From UBA8389 sp942493385 (GTDB lineage Bacteria > Bacteroidota > Bacteroidia > Bacteroidales > UBA1402), in the NCBI GenBank assembly GCA_942493385.1, contig OW818699.1, positions 1,550,001 to 1,614,000 on the forward strand: a stretch of DNA of 64,000 nt, read 5' to 3'. The notes beneath the pieces are model-generated. The model saw only the letters and a list, made by a program, of their open reading frames with translations, ran no database searches and was not told the origin of the DNA. The translations under genes and the position numbers were made by a program. This document shows, piece by piece, positions 9,277 through 19,900 of this stretch (positions are counted from its first letter, which is position 1; each line of letters opens with the position of its first letter).

Positions 9277-11151
9277 ATGAAAAAAGCAAAGACAATCCTT
9301 TTTCTATTGGTCGGCCTATTTTTGTTCGCCTGCGATGATCTGGTGTCCATCGTACAGGATCCAAACGATCAGGTTGAAGGCAACGGCGCGCTTTACATCC
9401 TATGTGACGGCAATTACTCCCTCAACAACAGCACGTTGAGTGTCTATAATTTTTCAACTAAAACGTTCAACGCCGATTTCTTCCAAGATATAAACGGTAG
9501 AAAACTTGGTGATACCGGCAACGATTTGCAGCGAAACGGTTCCAAATTGTATGCGGTCGTGAACGGTTCCAGCCAAGTGGAAGTGTTGGATGCCCGCACT
9601 GGTATGTCGCTGAAGCAGATTCCATTTTTCAACGGTTCCACAGCCAGGCAACCCCGTTCCATCGCTTTCTGGGGAAACAAAGCCTACGTCTGTTCCTTCG
9701 ATGGAACAGTAGCCAAAATCGATACCAGCAATTTAGAAATCGAAGAACTCATCACCGTAGGCCGCAATCCGGACGGCATCACCGCTTCGAACAACAAACT
9801 GTATGTAAGTAACTCTGGCGGACTCGATTACGGATCGACACTCGGTTACGACCAAACGGTCTCGGTGATTTCCACTGAAACGTTTAAAGTAGAGAAACAA
9901 ATTGAAGTGGGCCCGAATCCAGGCCGGATCAAAGCCGACAACTATGGGTACGTCTATGTTTCGGTGCGTGGTGATTACGAGAACGTACCTGGAAAGTGGG
10001 TTTGCATCGACACCCAATCCGACGCAGTGGCAGCCATCTACGATTTTCCGGTCACGAATTTTGACTTGAGCGGCAACAAAGCCTATTTCTACAGCTTCGA
10101 CGAAACCAGCAAGGCAAGCAGCATCGGCGTGTTCAACCTCCAAACGAAAACGGTTGAAACCACCTCGTTCATTCAAGATGGAACATTGCTGAAAACACCT
10201 TACGGCATTACGGCCGATGCGGAAAGTGGAGCTGTATACATCACGGATGCAGGAGATTACACTTCTTCGGGGGATGTCTATTGTTTCTCGGAAGTCGGAA
10301 TCTTGTCCTACAAATTGACCAATGTGGGCATCAATCCGAACACGGTGTTGCCAGTTGCCGATTTTAAAGGTGCAACCAGCGTGCCCACCGATTCATCCAC
10401 CAACGAAGGCATTAAACACGTATTTGATTTCTCACCGGCACCCGGTCAATTCGTGGGTGTTTATCCAGCTTATTCAGTGGGAGAAACCGCCGAACAAATG
10501 CGGGCGAAGGCAGAAAGCAAACTGACATCCGGCAGCCTTGTTTCACTGGGGCGCTACGGTGGCAGCCTCACTTTTGCATTTCGTACGACCGTGAACAATC
10601 TACAAGGTTCCGATTTCCGCATTTTAGGAAATTCTTTTTCAAACTCGGCTGAACCCGGCATCGTTGAAGTTTCCGAAGACGTCAACGAGAATGGTTTGCC
10701 CGATGATCACTGGTACGAATTGGCTGGTTCCGAATACCGCAAAAGTTCCACGACACACGGTTACCACATCACGTACTACCGACCCGAACATCCAACCGAC
10801 AGCGTCGCTTTTTCAGACAATCAGGGCCAATCAGGTTTCGTAACTGCCTTCTATCCAACCTGGAAGGGAGATTCCATCGAGTGTAACGGAACCCTGCTTC
10901 CACCTACTGCCCTTAGAAATGAGTTGGGATTTTGGACGTCCATGAGCCTGCCCTGGGGCTATGCGGACAATCAACCAAACAATTCACAACTCAACGATTT
11001 CGACTTGGATTGGGCAGTGGACGCCAGCGGGTCAACGGTGTCCTTGAACAAGATTCACTTCATAAAGGTCTACACCGCAGTAAATCAAAATGCCGGTTGG
11101 ATGGGCGAACTCTCCACTGAGCTAACCGGAGCGATTAATTTGCATCCCTAG
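9277..11151 (+). CDS. BtuG-like surface lipoprotein with extra C-terminal domain
   Basis: A 624-residue lipoprotein: hydrophobic signal LVGLFLFACDD with lipid Cys at 19. Residues about 40-360 form a YncE/DUF5074-type beta-propeller (ALYILCDGNYSLNNSTLS, then repeated units such as VGRNPDGITASNNKLYVSNSG), like the surface corrinoid-binding BtuG proteins that pair with BtuB in Bacteroides. Residues about 385-624 are a second domain (GRYGGSLTFAF, FRILGNSF, EVSEDVNENGLPDDHWYELAG) seen in Bacteroidota cell-surface proteins of B12 loci. It is translationally close to the receptor (6-base gap) and shares its riboswitch. The role as a corrinoid-capturing lid is inferred from family and context. Confidence 0.82.
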   Translation: MKKAKTILFLLVGLFLFACDDLVSIVQDPNDQVEGNGALYILCDGNYSLNNSTLSVYNFSTKTFNADFFQDINGRKLGDTGNDLQRNGSKLYAVVNGSSQVEVLDARTGMSLKQIPFFNGSTARQPRSIAFWGNKAYVCSFDGTVAKIDTSNLEIEELITVGRNPDGITASNNKLYVSNSGGLDYGSTLGYDQTVSVISTETFKVEKQIEVGPNPGRIKADNYGYVYVSVRGDYENVPGKWVCIDTQSDAVAAIYDFPVTNFDLSGNKAYFYSFDETSKASSIGVFNLQTKTVETTSFIQDGTLLKTPYGITADAESGAVYITDAGDYTSSGDVYCFSEVGILSYKLTNVGINPNTVLPVADFKGATSVPTDSSTNEGIKHVFDFSPAPGQFVGVYPAYSVGETAEQMRAKAESKLTSGSLVSLGRYGGSLTFAFRTTVNNLQGSDFRILGNSFSNSAEPGIVEVSEDVNENGLPDDHWYELAGSEYRKSSTTHGYHITYYRPEHPTDSVAFSDNQGQSGFVTAFYPTWKGDSIECNGTLLPPTALRNELGFWTSMSLPWGYADNQPNNSQLNDFDLDWAVDASGSTVSLNKIHFIKVYTAVNQNAGWMGELSTELTGAINLHP

Positions 11152-11420
11152 ACGTATTGTGTTGTAAAACATACGTTTCCCGAAACAATTCCTTTGATTT
11201 GGGCTTAATTTAGTGAAAATTTAAGCTCTTTGGCATCCTTATTTTGCCACTGCCTGATTACTGCAAACAGGCTTCCTGGTTACTACAGATTCGATCTCGT
11301 CGTCTGCAACCCTTATCTTTTATTTCACTACCAAGGTTTTTTAGACGATTCCCGCTCTACTACTCCTTTTTCCCATTAAAAAACACTCACGTCTATCTAT
11401 CAACCTCAATTCCTAATAGT

Positions 11421-14400
11421 ATGCAAACAAGAATTACCCGAACAAAACGTGTTTTTGTGACGATGGTATTCGCTTTTATGATGATTCTTCCTGCTGCTGC
11501 ATCAACAGCACTAACCGGGTGGATCACCAAGGATACCACTTTGAGCCTAGCCGGCAGTCCGTACATTGTGACGAATTACGTCGGAATCACTTACGGACAT
11601 ACCATGACCATTCAACCTGGTGTGGTTCTGTTGTTTAACTCAGGTGCCTACCTTACTACTTATGGTAATCTGAATGCCGATCAAGTGACCTTCAAGTCTA
11701 GCAGTTCCACACCTTCACCAGGTATTTGGGGCTCAATCTACATCGGTGCTTCGTCGGACACTTCCAACGTTTTCCTTAAGAACTGCGACTTGGAATATGG
11801 AAATTCCATTGTTGTCCATCAAAAAGGAAAACTGATGATGGAAAACACGAACATGTATCGGTTCGGTTCAAACTTCGTTCAGCTCAATAGTTCCTCTCGA
11901 GGCGCATTCATCAAAGGTGGATCGATGAATTCAACCCCTACCTCCGTAAACAGCAATCCATATGGGGTCAATTCCGATGACAATGCCACTGTTGTATTGG
12001 ATGGTGTAAGCATGCAGTATTTTCAGGCTGCTGTTCTGGCCAATTACAACACCCATCTTACCATTAGGGATGTGGTGATGCATTACAACCGATATCCGCT
12101 TTTGTTTCAAAACAAGGTCGACTTCGTGGTGGAGGGTAGCAACAACATCACCGGCAATACGTACAATGGTGTACTCGTCAATTTTTACAATCTGGGATAC
12201 AACTGGACGTTGCCCAAAATCGAAGTACCCTATCTATTTAGCGGCTGGTATACCGTAGATCCAAACAAAGTATTGACCGTCGCTTCCGGCAATATCCTCA
12301 AATTTAATGACGGAACCGGTTTGGAGGTGAGAGGCGGACTCATCGCAAATGCCTCCCCAGGCCAGCAAACATCGTTCACCTCCATGCGGGACGACAACTT
12401 GGGTGGTGACAGCAATGTTGACGGAACCGCTTCTGCTCCAGGCTACCGGAACTGGTACGGTGTCCGCTTTTACGACACCTCCATCGATTCCGTTTCCGTA
12501 CTTCGCCGTTGCTTGGTGCGATACGCCGGTCAATCGGAAATAGGTGGTATCACACTCTACAATGCCAATCCGGTGATTGATGCCTGCGAATTGACCAACA
12601 ACTACTTTGGCATCATGATGCAGGGCACCTCTTCGCCTACGCTTACCAATACGACCATCGGTTCGAGCATGTTGACTCCCTTGGCCATGTCGTTCGAGGC
12701 CAATCCGGTCATGGATGGGAATACGCTTTCTTTCTCGGACAACGATTACGATGCCATTGGCATACTTGGCGGAACCCTTACCGCCAACGCCAGGTTGAAA
12801 ATTCGTTCGTTTACAGGTGTCAACAACCTGACTTATTTGTTGTTGGGAGAAATTAACGTACCAGTTGGGAAAACGCTGACCATCGACAAGGGCATCACCC
12901 TGAAAGCTTACCAATGGGATTGGCCCAATCGTCGGTTTATTGTGGATGGCACACTGATAGCCAATGCCACTGCCGACAGCATGATCAATTTCACGTCGGC
13001 CAAGGATGACAACGTCGGCACACCTGGCGACTGCAACAAGGATGGAACCATCACCTCTCCAGCCATCGGAGACTGGCAGGGAATAGTCTTTAATCCAGGA
13101 AGCACAGGCATCCTGAATTATTGCCGGATTAAATACGCAAAACAGAACAGTTACAGTTTTGCTTCCTGCAATGTGACTGAATACGTCAATTATGCGGCAG
13201 TCAGTCTGATAGATGCCAGTCCTGTCATCAGCAATTGTGAGTTCAAGGATTTGTATCAGGCCATTTCCTGCTATAGGGCATCAAGTCCTGTCATTCAGGA
13301 TAACAGCATGATCAACATCCTATTTACTCCCATCAATCTGGCAGGACCTGCCAATCCGACCATTTCTGGCATCACGTTTACCAATGTTCGGTGGAGGGCA
13401 CTCGGATTGCTGGGTGGAAATGTTTGCCTGAACGGATCAATTAAAAAGCGCAATGTGGCGGGTTTCACCAACATCACTTACGTTCTGCTTCAGGATATGA
13501 TCATTCAGTCCGGCACCACCGTGACGGTCGATCCCGGTGTAGTCATCAAATGCCTGCAAGACAATTGGTACGACAATTTCTACATGGAGGGCAATGCCAT
13601 TTATGTGGATGGAGCACTGAAAGTGAATGGGAATTCCTCCGAAAAAGTGGTCTTTACTTCGTTAAAGGATGACAACGAGGGCAATCCATACGATACCAAC
13701 AACGATGGAAATGCATCCACACCTGCCTCCCGTGACTGGGGAACCATCAAATTCCGTTCCACCAGCGACGATGCCAACAATTTGATTCAGCATGCAGTCA
13801 TCAAATTCGGTGGTCAAACGGAAGAAGGAGCGATTACTTTTGAAAATGCAGGTGGTCAGGTTTTGAATTCGACCATTACCAATACGTATTTCTACGGCAT
13901 GTATTTCAACGGGAATTCCAGTCCTGATGTTATTGGTGTCACCATCAGCAATTCAGGCAGAGACCCTGTGGCCATGTCACTCAAGTCCAATCCGCAATTC
14001 TCGGACATTGAATTCATCTCCAACGGGAGCAAGGCCATCAAGATTATTGAAGGAACGTTGTCTTCTGTCGCCACATTGGCGTCCAGAAATCTGGCAGGTA
14101 TCAAGAACATCGGTTATGTCATCGATAAGTTGGTCATTGCCAGTGGTGCCAAGCTGACCATTCTGCCTGGTGTCGTGGTTAAATTTCGAAGCGACAGCTG
14201 GCCAAGAACCCACATATTTGTGTATGGTAATCTGATAGCCAAAGGTTTACCAGACAATAAGATATATTTCACCTCCTACCTGGACGATTCAAAAGGTGGA
14301 GACTCCAACAATAATGGAAACACCAATGCGCCAAGTCCGGGCGACTGGGGTTGGGAATATTGGAGCGATGAGGCTTATGGAGGCATTTGTTTCTTTAATA

Positions 14401-16916
14401 ATACCCAAATATCGGATACCGTCAATGTGATGAAAAACTGCGAAGTGTCCTATGCTCAGACTGGAATCCGAGTGGATAATGCCCATGCGACCATCGATTC
14501 GTGTTTGGTTCAATTGTGTTCGCATTATGGAATTTCGTCCATCGGTTCTGCCAATCCAGACATTCGGAATGTCCAGTTTTACAACATTGCTTATGCACCC
14601 GTGGAATTGAGTATGTTCTCGGAGCCTAAGTTTACGAACTGCAATGCCTTGAATGTCGGCTTTATGGGTTTGGCCGTACTTCCAGAAACGTTTTCAAAAA
14701 CGGATACAATACCACTCCGTGATTTTTCCGGATACAAGAACATCAGCTATTTGCTCGAAGGATCCTGTGTGGTCAATTCAGGTTGCACACTTACCATCCC
14801 TGCAGGTGCCAGTTTCAAAGCCTTGACAAGCATGCCATCGGGGATTCTTGGCGGATATAATGGTTCAGGTGATTTGGCACATGGTTTCATTGTAAATGGC
14901 CGTCTGAACATACAGGGAACCAAAGCTAAACCAGTTGTATTCTCACATGCTTATGACGATGTGTACGGCGTACCTTTAGATATGAATCAGAATGGTTTGG
15001 CCACGACACCACCCACCACTTACTGGAGTGGTACCTGGTTGACATTCAATGATGTGAGTGATGATTCAAGTCGAATAGAAAACGCTGTTTTCCGTTGGGG
15101 TGAACGAGGTGTTCTAACAAATAGCGCTTCACCAAAGCTTTACAACCTTCGTTTTGAAAAACTGAACTATGGTGTGGATATGAATGGAATTTCTGCTCCT
15201 GTCATCGACAGTTGTGTTTTCAACGATTTGGAATACTTCCCCATTCAGGTTTCATTGGTTTCGTATCCGCAATCCTCAAAGGGCAACCTAATATCAGGAA
15301 CAACCTACAAAGTGATCAAAGTACGGGATGAAACCCTAACACAAGATTCCTGGTTGCCAAAACGTGAATTTGGCGGTAAAAACAACATCCCGTATTTGTT
15401 CAATCGGTATGCCATAGGAACCAGTGCCTCGCTGACCATTCAGCCAGGAGTCATTTGCAAGTTTATGGATCGATACCAATATTGGTACGATAACAGCATG
15501 TACGTCTATAAAGGACTGATTGCTGAAGGTGGACCAACTAAAGACAGTATGATCGTATTTACAAGCATTAAAGATGATTTCTACGGAGGCGATTCCAATG
15601 CGGACAGCACCAATACGAGGCCTGACGAATATTCGTGGAACGGCATACATTTTGCCGATCAGGCACTTGATCCACTTTGCAGGCTAAAGAATTGTATGTT
15701 CCGTTACACCTATTATGGAGTGCGCACCAACAGTGCCAGCCCGAGTCTGGAAGCTTGCCATTTCAACAAGAATTGCCATGCTGTGTATGCGGAAGCAGCT
15801 TCCAATCCTTCCATCGTACGGTGTGACTTCAATGAAAATTTATTCTATGCAGTCAACAATGTGAACAAGGCCTTTACCATACAGGCTCCAAATTGTTGGT
15901 GGGGCAGCAATTCAGGTCCGGTTGTGTCCTCATCCACAGATCCGGATGAAACGATTGAGCAGGAATACATGACCTCTCACGTAAATGCCGATCCATGGAG
16001 AACAATCGGAATTCTTAATCCATTGAGCGGTGATGTGAGCCTGAATGGTTTTATTCAGGCCTACGATGCTTCTCTCGTGTTGAAGAAGGTCGTCAATACA
16101 CTGACCCTTGCTCCCAACCAGTTGCAAGTGGCCGATGTAAGCGGTAACGGGGACATCACGGCGTACGATGCCTCACTCATACTAGAGTATGTGGTCGGAT
16201 TGGATAATTACTTCCCGGTCAATAAGTTGTCCAAAAGGTTCTTTGCACCGGAAGCCACCTCTGTTCGCCTCTACTTGGACGATGTGACCACAGATTCTGA
16301 GACATTCAGTACCGTACTGCACCTGACAGGAACCACCAACATGCGAGCTGCCGACCTCACGCTGAACTACGACCCGACTTTGCTTCGGCTTGAAAAAGTG
16401 GTGAACAAACTCACAGGTGCAACGATGGAATCTGGAATGCGTTCGGGCAACCTCCGCCTGGCATTGGCTTCAGCGCGCGTGCTCAGCAACACGGATGCCG
16501 TGGCAGAACTCACGTTCAGGAATGTGGCTACAAGAACGGCGATAACAAGCTTGGATGTCAGTCAACTGCGTGTGAACGAAACCGATATGACCAGTTTCGC
16601 ACAACCGGGCACAGTAACCATTCAACGCGTAGCAACCAAACTGGACGAAATCGGAAGCAAACCTGTCGGAGTAAACGTATATTCGGACAATGTTGGTACT
16701 TATACGCTGGAATATACGTTGGACGCTGCTTCGGCTTGGGTAAAGGCTGAAGTCTACAACTTGGCAGGACAAAGACTCATGTCGCTCGATAAACTGACTG
16801 CAACGCCAGGAACCCATACGATTCAACCGAATCTGCCTTTGGCACCCGGAACCTATATGCTTCGCGTGCAGACGGCCAACTTTAATGAGGTTTGCAAGAT
16901 ACAGGTACACAAATAA
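11421..16916 (+). CDS. Giant T9SS-exported beta-helix protein with dockerin pair and cohesin-like domain
   Basis: 1831 residues from ATG 11421, where a clear signal peptide begins; the frame runs up to 11244 but without signal character there. Residues about 30-1520 are right-handed parallel beta-helix-like repeats, rich in short polar turns, in modules of about 205 residues each holding an Asp-rich motif. Residues about 1536-1595 form a dockerin-type pair: GDVSLNGFIQAYD and ADVSGNGDITAYD, each with the 12-residue calcium-loop pattern. About 1612-1740 is a cohesin-like sandwich (MRAADLTLNYDPTLLRLEKV). About 1755-1831 is a T9SS sorting domain (AEVYNLAGQRLMSL, APGTYMLRV). It is followed after 11 bases by a triple-cohesin protein. 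No catalytic residues were identified, so whether it binds or cleaves polysaccharide is open. Confidence 0.85.
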   Translation: MQTRITRTKRVFVTMVFAFMMILPAAASTALTGWITKDTTLSLAGSPYIVTNYVGITYGHTMTIQPGVVLLFNSGAYLTTYGNLNADQVTFKSSSSTPSPGIWGSIYIGASSDTSNVFLKNCDLEYGNSIVVHQKGKLMMENTNMYRFGSNFVQLNSSSRGAFIKGGSMNSTPTSVNSNPYGVNSDDNATVVLDGVSMQYFQAAVLANYNTHLTIRDVVMHYNRYPLLFQNKVDFVVEGSNNITGNTYNGVLVNFYNLGYNWTLPKIEVPYLFSGWYTVDPNKVLTVASGNILKFNDGTGLEVRGGLIANASPGQQTSFTSMRDDNLGGDSNVDGTASAPGYRNWYGVRFYDTSIDSVSVLRRCLVRYAGQSEIGGITLYNANPVIDACELTNNYFGIMMQGTSSPTLTNTTIGSSMLTPLAMSFEANPVMDGNTLSFSDNDYDAIGILGGTLTANARLKIRSFTGVNNLTYLLLGEINVPVGKTLTIDKGITLKAYQWDWPNRRFIVDGTLIANATADSMINFTSAKDDNVGTPGDCNKDGTITSPAIGDWQGIVFNPGSTGILNYCRIKYAKQNSYSFASCNVTEYVNYAAVSLIDASPVISNCEFKDLYQAISCYRASSPVIQDNSMINILFTPINLAGPANPTISGITFTNVRWRALGLLGGNVCLNGSIKKRNVAGFTNITYVLLQDMIIQSGTTVTVDPGVVIKCLQDNWYDNFYMEGNAIYVDGALKVNGNSSEKVVFTSLKDDNEGNPYDTNNDGNASTPASRDWGTIKFRSTSDDANNLIQHAVIKFGGQTEEGAITFENAGGQVLNSTITNTYFYGMYFNGNSSPDVIGVTISNSGRDPVAMSLKSNPQFSDIEFISNGSKAIKIIEGTLSSVATLASRNLAGIKNIGYVIDKLVIASGAKLTILPGVVVKFRSDSWPRTHIFVYGNLIAKGLPDNKIYFTSYLDDSKGGDSNNNGNTNAPSPGDWGWEYWSDEAYGGICFFNNTQISDTVNVMKNCEVSYAQTGIRVDNAHATIDSCLVQLCSHYGISSIGSANPDIRNVQFYNIAYAPVELSMFSEPKFTNCNALNVGFMGLAVLPETFSKTDTIPLRDFSGYKNISYLLEGSCVVNSGCTLTIPAGASFKALTSMPSGILGGYNGSGDLAHGFIVNGRLNIQGTKAKPVVFSHAYDDVYGVPLDMNQNGLATTPPTTYWSGTWLTFNDVSDDSSRIENAVFRWGERGVLTNSASPKLYNLRFEKLNYGVDMNGISAPVIDSCVFNDLEYFPIQVSLVSYPQSSKGNLISGTTYKVIKVRDETLTQDSWLPKREFGGKNNIPYLFNRYAIGTSASLTIQPGVICKFMDRYQYWYDNSMYVYKGLIAEGGPTKDSMIVFTSIKDDFYGGDSNADSTNTRPDEYSWNGIHFADQALDPLCRLKNCMFRYTYYGVRTNSASPSLEACHFNKNCHAVYAEAASNPSIVRCDFNENLFYAVNNVNKAFTIQAPNCWWGSNSGPVVSSSTDPDETIEQEYMTSHVNADPWRTIGILNPLSGDVSLNGFIQAYDASLVLKKVVNTLTLAPNQLQVADVSGNGDITAYDASLILEYVVGLDNYFPVNKLSKRFFAPEATSVRLYLDDVTTDSETFSTVLHLTGTTNMRAADLTLNYDPTLLRLEKVVNKLTGATMESGMRSGNLRLALASARVLSNTDAVAELTFRNVATRTAITSLDVSQLRVNETDMTSFAQPGTVTIQRVATKLDEIGSKPVGVNVYSDNVGTYTLEYTLDAASAWVKAEVYNLAGQRLMSLDKLTATPGTHTIQPNLPLAPGTYMLRVQTANFNEVCKIQVHK
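12371..15660 (+). repeat. Six Asp-rich repeat modules inside the beta-helix protein
   Basis: The motif FTSxxDDNxGGDSNxDG...P...W recurs six times, near 12371, 12990, 13655, 14265, 14940 and 15560, about 620-670 bases (205-220 residues) apart. Examples are MRDDNLGGDSNVDG, AKDDNVGTPGDCNKDG and IKDDFYGGDSNADS. The DNA copies are diverged, so this is an old protein-level duplication and not a recent DNA repeat. The Asp/Asn spacing resembles calcium-binding loops, but this is an inference. Confidence 0.75.
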
Positions 16917-16927
16917 CCGTTTAAGAG

Positions 16928-19900
16928 ATGAAAAAGATCAATCTCCTTTTTCTGCTCCTGCTGCTCAGTAGCATACAGGTCCGGGGAGAAGACGTCAGCA
17001 TCGCTCTGAACATGCCTGATACGGACATGACGGTGGGTGAAGTGGCGGATATTCCCATAAACGTCACGGGAAACTTCTCGGTCGCTGATGTCTTGTCTTA
17101 CACACTGCAATTCAGCTACGACACCTATTACATGAAGATCGAGTCGGTCGAGGTTGCTGGTACGATTGCAGCAGTCTTCGGTGAACCTGCGGTAAAATTC
17201 GGTACTGGACTTATCACCATCAGCGGTGCTGGGTCTGTGCCTTTGAGTGGTACTGGCGTTTTCCTCAAATTGCGAATTCGAGCTCTTAACACTGGATGGC
17301 CCAGGTTGGAAAAGAACAACGACCGAATGAACTTGTGGAACGAAGGCAGTCCCCTGATGACTCGAAACTTTGGTTACATTCGGATCAATGCACCTCAGTC
17401 CTTTGGCGTATGGTCCAATACCAACATGCTGGCTAAGGGCGAAAGGCTTCGGTATTCGGCAGGCAGCAATGCGCCGCCTGTCAGCTGGGCTGTCGGTAAT
17501 CCTGCGTTGGCATCCATCGATACCCTCGGTTGGCTCACAGCGCTGGCCCCTGGTAAGACCGTCGTCGTAGCCACGGATACGAATGGTGTTCGAGGTGTTT
17601 CACAGGAATTGGAAATAAGGCCTGCCCGAATTTCCGTTCAAAGTAGAATGGAACAATGGCCTGGTGATACCATCGATGTACCTGTCTGGATTTCAGACCT
17701 GAGTGGATTGGATATCCTGTCCGGCCAGATTCGAATGGGTTATTACAAGGAAATACTGGAGCCGATCGGTGTCATTCAGAACGGCACCTTGCTGAATAAT
17801 GCCCTGTTGGAAATGACGATCGGCGATAATCAATTGTCGCTTGTTTTTGCAACTTCGGCTCCCATTTCTGGAAATGACACCTTAGTGATTCTTCGCTTTA
17901 AAGTGAAGCCCAATCCCAGCGGCTCCTCCAATGTGGATTTCCTGAATGTCCGACTGAATGAATCGATTCAGGTGGCTGTCAGCAACGGTACTTTCAGTGT
18001 GAGACAACCCAGTTGGCGGTACATTTATCCGAACGAGGCTTCTTTGATCGTCGGTGAATCTGCCCAGTTCAGAGTAGAAGGGCAGGGTATTTTACCATAC
18101 GTGTGGAAGTGCAGCGACCCAACAGTGGCATCCGTGTCCGCTCAAGGTCTGCTGACGGCACTGCGGAGGGGTAACGTTGTACTTACAGTAACCGATTCTG
18201 CCGGTATTTCCGTAAGTACCCAGTCGTTAAAAATCAGGGATACTCGAATTCTGATGCCGGATACGAGCATTTGCTACTATTCCGGAATGCTCCGATATCC
18301 GATACGAATGGACGCTCTGCCTCGTTTTGAATCCATTCTGTCGCTGCAGTCGAGTCTGAAGTACGATACGTTTTACGTCGATTTGGACAGACTTGAACTT
18401 GCCACATCCATTCCATCCGATTGGTCACTAACCACCAACGAAAGTCCTGAAAGCATTCAGTTTGCCGCATCTGGCAGTACGCCGTTAATAAAATCCGGCG
18501 ATCTGCTTTATTTGTGGTTCAGGCTGAAACCGAACTTCCACTCTGGTGCATGGTCTAGCCTTCAACTTGGTTCGTGGTTGTTCAACGAAGGTTTTCCAAC
18601 CACCTTGATCGATCAAACTGGAACCATCCAGGGCAAGAGCAAACATTCTGGTTATGCCTCCATTACGTGTGACAACCAGTATTGGTCATGCTTGCACGAT
18701 ACCATCCGCTTCCATTCGCAGATCTGGGATGCGGCTCCTGTGCGTTACCAATGGATGCGCAACGGTTTGCCCGTTCAGGGAGCCAATGCTCCCGATTGGT
18801 TTACCACCGTGTTGAATCATCTGGACACGGTCTCCTGCAAGGTGACTTCTCTGGATCCTTGCATCGAAGACAGCGTTTTGTTGACAAACAGAATTCCGGT
18901 CTTTCTCAAGATGCCACCTGCCCGGCCGGATTCCCTCACCGGTGATACCCTTGTGTTCACTGGCGAAAGAGCCGAGTACGAAGTCCATCTCAAAAACTGG
19001 GATGTCCAATACCATTGGCAATTGCCTCCAGGCTTTGAGCTGAATTCCACCAGTTCAACCATCTATGTCACTGTGACGGACACTGCCAGAAGCGGCTACG
19101 TGAGTGTTTCAACCTGGAACGATTGTGGCACGAGTGAAACTCTTCGTTTGTATGTTCGGGTTCGTACCAAACCGATCGTTCCCGGTGGAATCCGAATCGG
19201 CGGTCCTGAAGTGGTCTGTGCCGGTGAACGGAACGTTGTTTATCGGATTCCTCCGATTCCGAACACGGATGCCTATCATTGGGTGCTGCCTGACGGATTC
19301 AGTGGATTCAGCAGAAGCGATTCCATGATGGTTCAAGTACACGATACAGCAACCAATGGCTATATATCGGTGTTCTATGTGTTTGAAAAGGATACGACCT
19401 ACATTGCCGAACGGTACATTGAGGTGAAGCATCGTCCTGAATCGCTTGGTTCCATTTGGGGGCCAGAAACCCTTTTCAATCAGGATACGATCATGTACAC
19501 CATCGATTGGAATCCCGATGTTGAGTCCTTTGAATGGCTTTTGCCCCAAGGTCTTGCCGGCCCTGCCTCAACTTCCAACTGGATTCGCGTCGCCGCACAG
19601 TCTACCACGCTGAATGGCTGGATCTATGTGATCGGTCATGGGCGATGCGGTGTCAGTGATACCTCCAGACTGAAGGTGGCCTATTATCAGGATACGACGG
19701 TGGTGAAACCGGAAATTATTGGTCCACAATATGTATGTGCAGGTGAAGACAGTCTCGTTTATCGACTTATCAATTGCCTTGACAGGTTTCCATTGAGTTG
19801 GGAATTGCCGGCAGGAATGACGGGATCCAGCAACACGGACTCCATCATGGTTCGCATTGGTCCATCGACTGTTTCCGACAGTCTGCATGTGTTTGCAATG

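Noticed and set aside
11152..11178. Short palindrome ACGTAT/ATACGT after the BtuG-like gene
   Set aside because: Only 6 bp with a large loop and a weak T-run; not a credible terminator.
11244..11420. 59-codon N-terminal extension of the beta-helix protein
   Set aside because: No ATG with signal character; the signal peptide begins at 11421.
12371..15660. CRISPR array or DNA tandem repeat
   Set aside because: The regular signal is a protein-level motif in a single long frame with diverged DNA and large spacing.
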